Origin: Gammaproteobacteria bacterium
GTDB taxonomy: Bacteria > Pseudomonadota > Gammaproteobacteria > Steroidobacterales > Steroidobacteraceae
NCBI GenBank assembly: GCA_027306985.1
Contig: DAHUXV010000159.1
Location: 1 to 39,094, forward strand
Length of the DNA stretch: 39,094 nucleotides
Direction of reading: 5' to 3'
In this document: in pieces, positions 29,506 to 38,723 of the stretch
Position numbering within the stretch: the first letter of the stretch is position 1
Layout of the letters: every line of letters begins with the position of its first letter
Made by a program: the position numbers and the translations under genes
Notes under the pieces: model-generated
Told to the model about the DNA's origin: nothing
Database searches by the model: none
The model's input: only the letters and a program-made list of their open reading frames with translations

Positions 29506-30759
29506 CTAGGCTCCGGTCTCTGCCCGCGGAATGATGATGCGGGCGCCGCGCCGATAGCTCCAGTACGCCTCCGCCCAGTCGATGAGGACGACGAGGCGGT
29601 TGCGAAAGCCGATCAGGAAATAGACGTGGGCCGTGAGCCAGACCCACCAGGCGAGCAGGCCCGAGAGGCGAACGCGGCCGAAGTCCGCGACCGCCGCCAT
29701 CCGCCCGATGGTGGCGAGCGAGCCGAAGTGCCGGTAGCGGAAGGCGCCCGGCCGCCGGCCGGCCAGCTTCGCCAGAATGGCCGTGCCGGCGAAGCGCCCC
29801 ATCTGCTTCGCCGCCGGCGCGATCGCGGGCACGGCGCCGAGCTGCTGCGGAACGGCTGCCAGGTCGCCGACGACGAACACCTCCGGATGGTCCGGCACCG
29901 AGAGCTGCTCCGTGACCCGAACCCGGCCGGCGCGATCGACGGCGACGCCCAATGCGGCCCCGAGCGGCGAGGCGGCGACGCCGGCGGCCCACAGGACGGT
30001 TCGGGCCGGAATCCGCTCGTCCCCCATCATGACTCCGCGCTCATCGAGGCCCGTGACCGGGTGGCCCGTGCGCACCAGGACACCGAGCCGCTCGAGTTGC
30101 TGCTGCGCCTTGGCGGACAGCGACTCCGGGAAGCCCGGCAGAACACGGGAGCCGGCCTCGAGCAGCAAGACCCTCGCCGCGGCCGGATCGATGTGGCGAA
30201 ACTCCCTTTTGAGCGTGTGACGGGCGATCTCGGCAAGCGTGCCCGCCAGCTCCACGCCGGTGGCGCCGGCGCCTATGATGAGGAAAGTGAGCCAATCCAT
30301 GCGCTCGGCCAGGTTCTCCGTCGCCTCGGCGCGCTCGAAGGCGGTGAGAATGTGCGCGCGAATGCGCAGGGCGTCCTCGAGCGTCTTCAGGCCGGGGGCG
30401 TATCTCGCCCACTCGTCGTGGCCGAAATAGGCATGCGTGCTGCCCGTGGCGACGATCAGGAAATCGTAGGCATGCGCAACGCCGTCGACATCGACGGTCC
30501 TGGCATGGATGTCGATCGAGCGCACCTGTCCCATGATGACCGTGGCGTTACGTTGGTCGCGCAGAATGTGCCGCAACGGAGCCGCGATGGACGGAGCGGC
30601 CAGCCCGGCGGTCGCCACCTGGTAGAGCAGCGGCTGAAACGCATGGTGATTGAAGCGATCGATCAGCAGGACGTCGACGGCGGCGGAGCGCAGAGTGCGG
30701 ACCGCGGAAAGACCCGCAAAGCCGCCGCCGACGACGATGACTCTTGGCCGGTGTTGCAT
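29506..30759 (-). CDS. ndh: type II NADH dehydrogenase (NDH-2)
   Basis: 417 residues from ATG 30759 (MQHRPRVIVVGGGFAGLSAVRTL); the frame is open to 30822, but the conserved part starts here. Motifs: FAD-binding GGGFAG, QPLLYQVATAGL, the NADH-binding IIGAGATGVELAGTLAEI near residue 170, and the second FAD strand VFVVGDLAAV. The C-terminus (AWWVWLTAHVYFLIGFRNRLVVLIDWAEAYW) is the hydrophobic and amphipathic anchor typical of NDH-2. It passes electrons from NADH to quinone at the inner face of the membrane without proton pumping. It is divergent from cardiolipin synthase. Confidence 0.93.
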   Translation of the reverse strand: MQHRPRVIVVGGGFAGLSAVRTLRSAAVDVLLIDRFNHHAFQPLLYQVATAGLAAPSIAAPLRHILRDQRNATVIMGQVRSIDIHARTVDVDGVAHAYDFLIVATGSTHAYFGHDEWARYAPGLKTLEDALRIRAHILTAFERAEATENLAERMDWLTFLIIGAGATGVELAGTLAEIARHTLKREFRHIDPAAARVLLLEAGSRVLPGFPESLSAKAQQQLERLGVLVRTGHPVTGLDERGVMMGDERIPARTVLWAAGVAASPLGAALGVAVDRAGRVRVTEQLSVPDHPEVFVVGDLAAVPQQLGAVPAIAPAAKQMGRFAGTAILAKLAGRRPGAFRYRHFGSLATIGRMAAVADFGRVRLSGLLAWWVWLTAHVYFLIGFRNRLVVLIDWAEAYWSYRRGARIIIPRAETGA

Positions 30760-30800
30760 CGCGATTTCCGGTCGGGCGCAGAGAGCCGCGCGCTGGAGCA

Positions 30801-30815
30801 AATCATACGATAATA
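30801..30815. promoter_or_regulatory. AT-rich divergent promoter region
   Basis: A short AT island between ndh and cls. On the minus strand it offers TATTAT (30815-30810) and TATGAT (30807-30802); on the plus strand GATAAT (30809-30814). These are plausible -10 boxes for the two divergent genes, but no clear -35 elements go with them. Confidence 0.35.
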
Positions 30816-30848
30816 CGGGCATGCGAAAGCCATGCGTCCGCCGCGAGC

Positions 30849-32252
30849 ATGCCCTGGCATCCTGATGCCATCGGGACGGCGCTGCTCATCGCGCTGTACG
30901 TCGTCTGTGCCGCGGCAGGGTCCCTGGATGCCCTGCTCACCAAGCCCGATCCGCGCAGCGCCCTCGGCTGGATCGTCACCTGCTGGCTGCTCCCGATCGC
31001 CGGACTCGCACTTTACGTGCTGTTCGGCGTCAATCGCGTACGTACGCGCGCCAGGCAGCTTCGGGCGCGCCTGCCGTCCCCGGGAGCCGCGGAGGACGGC
31101 CGCCCTGCGGAGGACCTCGCAACCCAATTGACGCGCATCGGCGATGCGGTGACGCGGCGCTCGAGGCTGGGCGGCAACGAGGTGGTGCGCCTGGAGAACG
31201 GCGAGAGCGCCTTTCCCGTCATGTTGGCCGCGATCGCGGCGGCGCGCCGCTCGATCTGGCTGTCGACCTACATTTTCGAGACCGATCCGGTGGGTCGTGA
31301 CTTCGTCACGGCGCTCGCGGCCGCCTCCGCCCGAGGCGTGCAGGTCCGCGTGCTGGTGGACGGCATCGGGGAGTGGTACAGCCGGCCGCGCGCCGTCCCG
31401 CTGCTGCGGCGCAGCGGCGTGCCGGCCGCCCGATTCCTGCCGCCGCGGCTGGCGCCGCCGGTGCTGTCGCTCAACCTGCGCAATCACCGCAAGCTCCTCA
31501 TCGTCGACGGCGAGACGGGCTTCGCGGGCGGAATGAACATCGGCGGCAGGGAGGTCGGCAGGGCGCGCCATCGGCGGATGGCGGACCTGCATTTTCGGCT
31601 CCGCGGGCCGGTGGTGACGCAGCTCGCGGAGTGCTTCGCCGCCGACTGGCTGTTCGCCACGGACGAAACGCTGGAGCCGCCGCAGCGCGCGGAGCACGCC
31701 GGCAAGAGCATCTGTCGAGTCATCACCGAAGGGCCGGATCAGGACGCCGACAAGCTGCTGTTCGTGATCCTCGGCGCCCTCTCGGTCGCGCACCGGCGGG
31801 TTCTCATCATGACTCCCTACTTCATTCCGCCGCCGGAGCTCACCGCGGCGCTGCAGACGGCTGCCCTGCGTGGCGTCGAGGTCTGCCTGGTGCTGCCCGC
31901 CCGCAGCAATCTGCGGTACGTGGACTGGGCCACGCGGCGCTGGCTGCCGGCGCTACTGCAACGGGGCGTGCAGGTCTTCCTGCAGCCGTCGCCGTTCTCC
32001 CACACGAAGCTCATGGTCATCGACGGCAGCTACGCCCAGATCGGCTCGGCCAACCTCGACCCGAGAAGTCTGCGCCTGAACTTCGAGATCGCCGTCGAGG
32101 TATACGATGAGGCGGTTTGCACGGAGCTCGAGGCATACATTCTGTCCGCCCGAACCCATGCATTGCGCGCGTCCACGCACGATTCCGCCAGGCAGAGCAT
32201 CGGCGGCCGCGTTCGCGACAGCCTCTGCTGGCTGTTCTCACCCTACCTTTAG
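30849..32252 (+). CDS. cls: cardiolipin synthase, two-HKD phospholipase D type
   Basis: 467 residues from ATG 30849. Two N-terminal transmembrane helices (TALLIALYVVCAAAGSL, and WIVTCWLLPIAGLALYVLFG) are followed by two phospholipase D HKD motifs: NHRKLLIVDGETGFAGGMNIG near residue 213 and SHTKLMVIDGSYAQIGSANLDPRS near 383. It joins two phosphatidylglycerols, or PG and another phospholipid, into cardiolipin at the inner membrane. The length and topology are those of ClsA. Its 3' end overlaps the convergent kinase gene by 15 bases. Confidence 0.93.
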   Translation: MPWHPDAIGTALLIALYVVCAAAGSLDALLTKPDPRSALGWIVTCWLLPIAGLALYVLFGVNRVRTRARQLRARLPSPGAAEDGRPAEDLATQLTRIGDAVTRRSRLGGNEVVRLENGESAFPVMLAAIAAARRSIWLSTYIFETDPVGRDFVTALAAASARGVQVRVLVDGIGEWYSRPRAVPLLRRSGVPAARFLPPRLAPPVLSLNLRNHRKLLIVDGETGFAGGMNIGGREVGRARHRRMADLHFRLRGPVVTQLAECFAADWLFATDETLEPPQRAEHAGKSICRVITEGPDQDADKLLFVILGALSVAHRRVLIMTPYFIPPPELTAALQTAALRGVEVCLVLPARSNLRYVDWATRRWLPALLQRGVQVFLQPSPFSHTKLMVIDGSYAQIGSANLDPRSLRLNFEIAVEVYDEAVCTELEAYILSARTHALRASTHDSARQSIGGRVRDSLCWLFSPYL

Positions 32253-33773
32253 CGCATCGCGTGCGGGCGCGAGAAGTGCCCTGACGAGGCGCAGGAGCTC
32301 GTCGGCCCGGATGGGCTTGCTGGCGATCCGCAGGCGGTCGTCGGACTTGAAATCGCGAACCGTCGACGACGTGTCGCCGCTCACCAGCACGGCGCCGAGG
32401 CTCTCGCCGGCCAGCCTGCGCACCGCTGCGATGACATCGACGCCGGTCTCGCCGTTCTGCAGGTGATAGTCGGCGATCAGCAGATCGATGCTCAGGCCCC
32501 GGCGCGCCTCCTGCATCGCCTCGGCGAGCGAGGCGGCGCACGCGACCTCGAATCCCTCCACCTCGAGCAGCATCGCCGTGGCGTTTCTGACGCCCGCGTC
32601 GTCGTCGACGAGCAGAATGCGCGCGGCGCAGATCGTCTGCGGCGCCGGGGCGGAATCGGCAACCGGCGCGCGCGCCGTGCTCCCGGCCCCGCAGGCCGCG
32701 GGCAGCTCGAGCGCGAACGCCGAGCCGCGGCCGACCTCGGAGCGCACTTCGAGCCTCAGTCCGAGGAGCGTCACGAGCCGCTGGACGATCGCGAGGCCGA
32801 GCCCGTAGCCCTCGCGCGTCGTGTTGGTCGCTACGCCGACCTGATAGAACTCGTCGTAAATGTAGGGCAGCTGGTCGGCGGGGATGCCGACGCCGGTGTC
32901 GGCGACCTCCAGGCGCACGCCCGTGGCGCCCGGCGCGGCGCGCAGCCGGACCCAGCCGCTGTTCGTGTACTTGATGGCGTTGGAGACCAGGTTGCGCAGG
33001 ATCTGTCCGACCAGCGATGCGTCGGAGTGCGCGGCGAGAGCGGCGGCCTCGATCCGCAGCTCCAGGCCCTTGCTCGCCGCGAGGCTCGCGAACTCATTGC
33101 GCATCTCCTCGAAGAGCGCCGCGACGGCGAAGTCGGCCGGGTCGGGCCGGATGGCGCCCGATTGCAGCTTGCTGATGTCGAGGACGGCGTTGATGAGCCG
33201 CGACATCGCCTCGATCGCCTGCCCCTGCTGCAGCACCGCCTCGGCGGCGATGGGGCTGTGAACGGTGCGCCGCAGCGTGCCGTTGAGGAGGGACAGCGTC
33301 TGCAGCGGCTGGCGCAGGTCATGGCTCGCCATGGCGAGAAAGCGGCTCTTGGCGAGGTTGGCGCGATCGGCGGCCTCGCGGGCCTGCTGCAGCTCGGTCT
33401 GGATGCGGTTGCGCTCGGTGGCGTCGCGGATGGCGGCCGCGATCAGCAGCTGCTCGCCATCGCGGATCGGGCTCAGGCTGATCTCGACGGGGAGCTCCCG
33501 GCCGTCCTTGTGCCGCATGAGAAGGTCGAGGTCGACCCCCATCGGCCGAACGTGCGCGCGGCTGTTGTAGTCGCCGCGCTGCTCCAGATGGCTCTTCCTG
33601 AAGCGCTCGGGAAGCAGCAGCTCCAGCGGCTGTCCCACGATTTCCCCGGGGGAATATCCCGCGAGCGCCGTGATCTGCCGGCTGGCGAAGAGCACCGTCC
33701 CCCCGGCATCGACGATCAGGACCGCGTCGGGCGCGGATTCGAGGACTTTTCCGAGCAGGTCGGGGGACAGCAT
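32238..33773 (-). CDS. PAS histidine kinase with C-terminal receiver
   Basis: 511 residues. PAS domain about 8-125 (APDAVLIVDAGGTVLFASRQITALAGYSPGEIVGQPL), HisKA with FLAMASHDLRQPLQTL (His at about residue 150), HATPase_c with N box LRNLVSNAIKYT and GYGLGLAIV, and a C-terminal receiver with LLVDDD, phosphoacceptor Asp in LLIADYHLQNGETG and conserved Lys in IASKPIRADEL. No membrane helices, so a soluble hybrid kinase of the ASHDLRQPL class. It starts 19 bases after the kinase gene at 33793, so the two are probably cotranscribed and may feed the FixJ-type regulator at 37911. Confidence 0.92.
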   Translation of the reverse strand: MLSPDLLGKVLESAPDAVLIVDAGGTVLFASRQITALAGYSPGEIVGQPLELLLPERFRKSHLEQRGDYNSRAHVRPMGVDLDLLMRHKDGRELPVEISLSPIRDGEQLLIAAAIRDATERNRIQTELQQAREAADRANLAKSRFLAMASHDLRQPLQTLSLLNGTLRRTVHSPIAAEAVLQQGQAIEAMSRLINAVLDISKLQSGAIRPDPADFAVAALFEEMRNEFASLAASKGLELRIEAAALAAHSDASLVGQILRNLVSNAIKYTNSGWVRLRAAPGATGVRLEVADTGVGIPADQLPYIYDEFYQVGVATNTTREGYGLGLAIVQRLVTLLGLRLEVRSEVGRGSAFALELPAACGAGSTARAPVADSAPAPQTICAARILLVDDDAGVRNATAMLLEVEGFEVACAASLAEAMQEARRGLSIDLLIADYHLQNGETGVDVIAAVRRLAGESLGAVLVSGDTSSTVRDFKSDDRLRIASKPIRADELLRLVRALLAPARDALKVG

Positions 33774-33792
33774 GCGGGGCGCCGCGCAGGCG

Positions 33793-34605
33793 TCATGCGG
33801 CCGCGGGCTCGGACGGCAGTCGAATGTAGAAGCAGGCGCCCCGGGGTTGATTGGGCTGGTGGACGAGCGAGCCGTCGTGGGCGCGCACCACCGTGTTGCT
33901 GATCGCGAGGCCGAGCCCCGTGCCCTCGGGCTTGGTCGAGAAGAAAGGGTCGAACAGCCGCTCGAGCGCCTGCGGCGAGAGGCCGGGGCCGTTGTCGCAG
34001 ATCGCGATCTCGACCTCGCCGCCGGTGCAGAGTCCCGTTCTGACGCACAGCTCGCGGGTCTCGGACGCGGAATCCGCCTGCGCTTCCAGGCCGTTGCGGA
34101 CGAGATTCACGATCACGTGCTGAAGCTGCACGGAGTCGATCGAGACCGGCGGCAGCGCGGGCGCCGGCTCGAACTTCAGCATGCCGCGATGAGCGCGGGC
34201 ATCGGCGGTGAGCAGATCCAGGATCTCCTCGATCACCGCATTGATGTCGGCGCGCTCGCGGCGCATGGGCTGCGAGCGCGCGAGACTGCGCAGGCGGCGC
34301 AGGATGTCGCCGGCCCGCACGGCCTGCGCGGCAATCTCCCGCAGGGCGGTGTGGATGTCCTCCAGGTTCGCTGCCGGCCGTGCGAGCAGCCGGTCGCAGG
34401 CCTGGGCGTAGTTGGCGATGGCGGTCAGGGGCTGGTTGAGCTCGTGCGCCACGCCGGCAGCCATCTCGCCGATGGTTGCGAGCCGCGAGACCTGCAGCAT
34501 GCGGCCATGCAGGGTGCCTGCGGAACCGGCGACCGGCTCGGCACATGGCTCGGCGACTGGCGAGCCGCGCTTCGCAGGCGGTTGCGGGATCTGAGCGGAA
34601 GGCAT
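33793..34605 (-). CDS. soluble histidine kinase, FixL/NtrB-like core without sensor domain
   Basis: A 270-residue protein. After a Pro-rich 35-residue start comes MLQVSRLATIGEMAAGVAHELNQPLTAIANYAQ (HisKA, His near residue 54), then HATPase_c with N box HVIVNLVRNGLEA, CDNGPGLS, LFDPFFSTKPEGTGLGLAIS. No PAS, GAF or membrane segment is present, so the input must come from another protein, perhaps the PAS kinase encoded 19 bases downstream. The HELNQPL motif is the type that usually partners FixJ/TtrR-class regulators, one of which lies at 37911. No clear Shine-Dalgarno sequence precedes the ATG; Met36 is a possible alternative start. Confidence 0.9.
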   Translation of the reverse strand: MPSAQIPQPPAKRGSPVAEPCAEPVAGSAGTLHGRMLQVSRLATIGEMAAGVAHELNQPLTAIANYAQACDRLLARPAANLEDIHTALREIAAQAVRAGDILRRLRSLARSQPMRRERADINAVIEEILDLLTADARAHRGMLKFEPAPALPPVSIDSVQLQHVIVNLVRNGLEAQADSASETRELCVRTGLCTGGEVEIAICDNGPGLSPQALERLFDPFFSTKPEGTGLGLAISNTVVRAHDGSLVHQPNQPRGACFYIRLPSEPAAA

Positions 34606-34665
34606 TCGGATTGGGGAGGACCTTCAGATTTCCGGCAAGTATCGAGCCTTACGCCGCCCCTGTCT

Positions 34666-34681
34666 CTAAGTATGTTCCGCA
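34666..34681. promoter_or_regulatory. shared 16-bp motif, copy A, upstream of the kinase operon
   Basis: CTAAGTATGTTCCGCA on the plus strand differs by one base from the copy at 38634 in front of the FixJ-type regulator gene. It is 61 bases upstream of the kinase ATG (minus strand). On the minus strand further bases beyond TACYTAG (GACA, GG) also agree. A regulator binding site or promoter element is inferred. Confidence 0.5.
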
Positions 34682-34792
34682 ACCTGGCGCCGCTCAAGGC
34701 CGTGGGGCCTCGACTTGCGCAGTCGCGGGCTAAGAGTATTCCCTTATTGTTGGACCGAAGGGCAGCGAGGAGACTCCCGGACCATCGACTTC

Positions 34793-34893
34793 ACTCGCGG
34801 TATGGCGGCAGCCGCTCGGATGCGCCTCTGTAAACCCCCCAGCTCAGGGCGCTGGAATGAACGGCTGCAGCATACGCCATACCGCGAGTTTTT
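34793..34893 (+). ncRNA. orphan structured element ending in a T run, candidate small RNA
   Basis: A perfect 15-base-pair inverted repeat (arms 34793-34807 and 34875-34889) continues, past a six-base bulge, into seven more pairs (34808-34814 with 34862-34868). CCAGC and GCTGG form a small hairpin in the loop. TTTTT (34889-34893) follows on the plus strand, as in an intrinsic terminator. No plus-strand gene lies upstream, so this could end a short RNA begun in 34606-34790, where I see no clear promoter. Alternatives are a small palindromic (MITE/REP-like) element or a terminator for pncB on the other strand. The rest of the 297-base gap shows only the motif at 34666. Confidence 0.5.
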
Positions 34894-34902
34894 GCGCCCG
34901 GC

Positions 34903-36267
34903 CTAACGGGTGCCCGCCGCCAGCGCCTCCACCGCGGGGGAGCGGATGACCGGGTAGGTCGGCGAGGAGTCGCCGGACGGCCGCTCATCCAACCGCAGCA
35001 GGTGCGGCGGCAGCGCCCGGACGAGGCGTCCGCAGTCGCTGCGGATCGCCTGCAGCGGGCGGGACGCCGCGACGGCCCGACCGTCCCGCATCGCCTCGGT
35101 CAGCAGGGGCGTTCCCTCGCACGACTCGCCCGCGAGCGCGATCCGGTCGCGTGCAGCGAGGCCATCGGAGCCGTGCTCGCGAAAAACCTGCTTGGCGCCG
35201 GGCCAGGTCGCCTTTCCCGGCGAGCGCTTGCGGCGCGGGCGTCCGGCGTACATCTGCAGCTTGTAGGCCATGTCGAGCGCGGGCGCGTCCGCCGAGACAT
35301 CGAGCGCGGTGCCCACTCCGAACGCGTCCACCGGTACCCCGGAGGCGACGAGCGTCTCGATCTGGCGCTCGTCGAGCCCGCCGCTCAATGCGATCCGGAC
35401 CTCGGGGCAGCCGTGCTCGTCGAGGATCCGCCGCACCTGCCGCGCCTCGGCGCCGAGATCGCCGCTGTCGATCCGCACCGCCTCGACGCCTCGCGCGCAG
35501 CCCTGCGCGCTCAGCTCCCTTTGCAGGCGCGCCACCTTTTCGGCAGCCCGCGCCGTATCGTAGGTGTCGATCAGCAGCGTCGTGGGTCCGTCTCTGCTGC
35601 CCATGAAGCTGCGGAACGCCTGCTCCTCGTCGTCGTGCGCTTCGATGTAGGAATGCGCCACCGTGCCGGAGATCGGGATTCCCCACCGCCGTCCGGCCTC
35701 CACGGTCGCGGTGGCATCGAAGCCCGCCATATACGCCGCGCGCGCGGCAAAGAGCGACGCATCCCCCTCATGCGCGCGCCGCATGCCGAAATCGATCAGC
35801 CGCCGGCCCCGGGCGGCGATCACGCAGCGCGCTGCCTTGCTTGCGATCAGCGTCTGGAAGTGAACGATGTTGATGAGGCGGCTCTCGAGCAGCTGCGCCT
35901 CGATGATGGGCGCGGTGACCCGCAGGATCGGCTCTTCGGCGAAGAACGGCGTGCCCTCCGGCATGGCGTGCATCGAGCCGGTGAAGCGAAAGGCGCCCAG
36001 GTAGTCGAGAAACGGCCGCGAGAACGAGCCTTGCGCGGCGAGGAACTCGAGCTCCTGCGCCGTGAAGCGCAGCGCCTCGACGAATTCCAGCGCCCGCTCC
36101 AGACCCGCGGCGAGGAGAAAGCGGCGCGCCGGCGGCAGCCGGCGCACGAACAGCTCGAATACGGCGGTCTCGTGCATCCGCTCCTCGAAGTAGGCATGCG
36201 CCATGGTGAGCTGATAGAGGTCGGTGAGCAGGGCGCCGGCGGCAGGCGGGGTGAGCGTGCGTGTCAT
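34903..36267 (-). CDS. pncB: nicotinate phosphoribosyltransferase
   Basis: 454 residues from ATG 36267 (MTRTLTPPAAGALLTDLYQLTMAHAYFE), the usual start; the frame is open to 36318. Family marks: LTDLYQLTMA, INFQ-like INIVHFQTLIASKAARCV, DFGMRRAHEGDAS, the ISGTVAHSYIEAHDDEEQAF segment with the phosphorylatable histidine, RIDSGDLGAEARQVRRIL, and FGVGTALDVSADAPALDMAYKLQMY. It makes nicotinate mononucleotide from nicotinate and PRPP in NAD salvage. The ATG lacks a Shine-Dalgarno sequence. It is divergent from the L,D-transpeptidase gene, with 60 bases between the starts. Confidence 0.94.
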   Translation of the reverse strand: MTRTLTPPAAGALLTDLYQLTMAHAYFEERMHETAVFELFVRRLPPARRFLLAAGLERALEFVEALRFTAQELEFLAAQGSFSRPFLDYLGAFRFTGSMHAMPEGTPFFAEEPILRVTAPIIEAQLLESRLINIVHFQTLIASKAARCVIAARGRRLIDFGMRRAHEGDASLFAARAAYMAGFDATATVEAGRRWGIPISGTVAHSYIEAHDDEEQAFRSFMGSRDGPTTLLIDTYDTARAAEKVARLQRELSAQGCARGVEAVRIDSGDLGAEARQVRRILDEHGCPEVRIALSGGLDERQIETLVASGVPVDAFGVGTALDVSADAPALDMAYKLQMYAGRPRRKRSPGKATWPGAKQVFREHGSDGLAARDRIALAGESCEGTPLLTEAMRDGRAVAASRPLQAIRSDCGRLVRALPPHLLRLDERPSGDSSPTYPVIRSPAVEALAAGTR

Positions 36268-36313
36268 GGATCGGATAGGTAGAAGAGCGAATGCGATGGG
36301 CTCACCGGGTACC

Positions 36314-36319
36314 GACAAT
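36314..36319 (+). promoter_or_regulatory. putative -10 box, leaderless type
   Basis: GACAAT (four of six) ends eight bases before ATG 36328, which has no Shine-Dalgarno sequence. No -35 is evident 17 bases upstream. Confidence 0.33.
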
Positions 36320-36327
36320 ACTCCCCG

Positions 36328-37910
36328 ATGAGGCCTGAGAGCATCGATAGTAACGTGTCAGCGCGGGTGCGGGCGGCATGTGCGGCAGTGCTGGTGCTTG
36401 CCACCTTGGCGTCCTGCGTGGGGTCCGGGTCGCCCGGGGCGCCAACCAGGCAGTCCTGCGCAGGCCCGACGCCGGCCTCGATCACGTCCGCCGCTTTGCG
36501 CCTTGCGCTGAGCGAGACCTGGAGCGCCCGCTTCCGGCAGGACGATCACGGCGCCCGAGCGGCGCTTCGCAGCGTCTATGCCTCCGCGCCGGAACCGTTG
36601 TGGCTTGCGCGCGGGCGTCCCACCCGCCAGGCGCTGGCGCTGCTGTCGATCCTGCGGGAAGCGCAGGCCTACGGACTGCAGCCGACGGACTACGATGCCG
36701 CCCGGCTCGCGGCCGCGGCCGCGGCCCTGAGCGGTAACGGCACGCCCGGCATTCGGCGGGCGGTCTCCCTGGCGCCGGACGAGGACTCCTGCGGGGCCGG
36801 GCGGGAGGCGCGATTCGAGCTGGATCTCTCCGCGGCCGCGGCCGCCTTCGTGTCGGATCTGCACTACGGCCGGATCGACCCGCGAGCCGCAGGCTTCAAT
36901 CTCGGTGAGCCGCGGCCCGACGATCTCGATCTCGCCGGGGCGCTGCGGACGCTCGCATCGAGCGACGACGTCGCGCGCTCGCTCGCCGCCTTCGAGCCGC
37001 AGTTCGAGCACTATCGGCTGCTCGAGCAGGCGCTGCCGCACTACCTGCAGCGTGCCGCCGCGGATCCCGGGGATGCAATGCTCGCCGACCGGGTCCGCAA
37101 GATCGATCTGACCCTGGAGCGCTGGCGCTGGCTGCCCCGCTTTCGGACGCCGCCGATCATCGTCAATATTCCCGAGTTCAGGCTGTTCGCCTTTCGCAAG
37201 ACGGCGGACCGGGCGGCCGACATCCTGCAGATGAAGGTGATCGTCGGCCGGGCGTTTCCGCGGATGCGCACGCCGGTGTTCGTCGCCGACATGACATCCG
37301 TCATCTTTCGCCCCTACTGGGACGTTCCCAGGGACATCATGCTGAGGGAGATGCTGCCGAGGATCCGGGCCCAGCCGGACTACCTGGCGGCCCAACGTCT
37401 GCAGATCGTCAGCACCGGCCCGGGGGCGGCCGTGTTGCCCGCCGCGCCCGCGAGCCTGGCGGCGCTGGCGGCCGGCGCCGCGCGGCTGCGCCAGCTGCCG
37501 GGACCCGACAATGCGCTCGGGCTCATCAAGTTCGATCTGCCGAATTCCCACGAGGTCTACCTGCACTCCACGCCGGCGCAGGCGCTCTTCCTGCGGTCGC
37601 GGCGCGCGTTCAGCCACGGCTGCATCCGGGTGAGCGACCCGGTGGCGCTCGCCGTCTACGTGCTGCGCCACACCCCGGGTGACTGGACGGCGGCCAGGAT
37701 CGAAGCCGCCATGCACGGCGGCGAGACCCGGCGCGTGCGGCTCGCCAGGCCGATTCGAGTGATGATCCTCTACGGCACCGTGCTTGCCAAAGAGGACGGC
37801 GAGGTGCTGTTCTTCCACGATCTCTACGGTCAGGACGGGCGGCTCGAGCGGCTGCTGAAGCTGCCGCCGCTCACGAGCGCCCCGCCGCACACGGCGATGC
37901 GCGGGCCGCG

Positions 37911-37914
<4 letters not shown>
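36328..37914 (+). CDS. L,D-transpeptidase lipoprotein, YcbB/LdtD-like
   Basis: A 528-residue protein. A basic start and hydrophobic stretch lead to the lipobox LASC (Cys30), so it should be an exported lipoprotein. After an Ala-rich N-terminal and substrate-recognition part (YGLQPTDYD, FVSDLHYGRIDPR) comes the YkuD catalytic domain: IIVNIPEFRLFAF, YWDVPRDIMLREMLPRI, and HSTP..FSHGCIRVSDP with the nucleophile Cys432. The capping loop and length fit YcbB/LdtD, which makes 3-3 cross-links in peptidoglycan. Its stop overlaps that of the convergent response regulator by four bases. Confidence 0.93.
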
Positions 37915-38537
<623 letters not shown>

Positions 38538-38633
38538 GCGGGCTACCTACAACCGGGTCTGCTGCCTGTCATTCTCGCCGCTTCCGCGGGAAGGCGGAAG
38601 GGGTGAGTGTGGCTTCCCCTCCGCGCCGTGTCG

Positions 38634-38649
38634 CTAGGTATGTTCCGCA
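38634..38649. promoter_or_regulatory. shared 16-bp motif, copy B, between the FixJ-type regulator and LOG genes
   Basis: CTAGGTATGTTCCGCA on the plus strand, one base different from the copy at 34666. It lies 97 bases upstream of the regulator ATG (minus strand) and 75 bases upstream of the LOG gene ATG (plus strand), so it could serve either gene. Confidence 0.5.
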
Positions 38650-38723
38650 GGCGTTCCCGGCAGCGTACATAGGCAGTTCTACGCATTCCGGCCGCGGACC
38701 TTTGGACCTAGTTTCGAGCGCAG

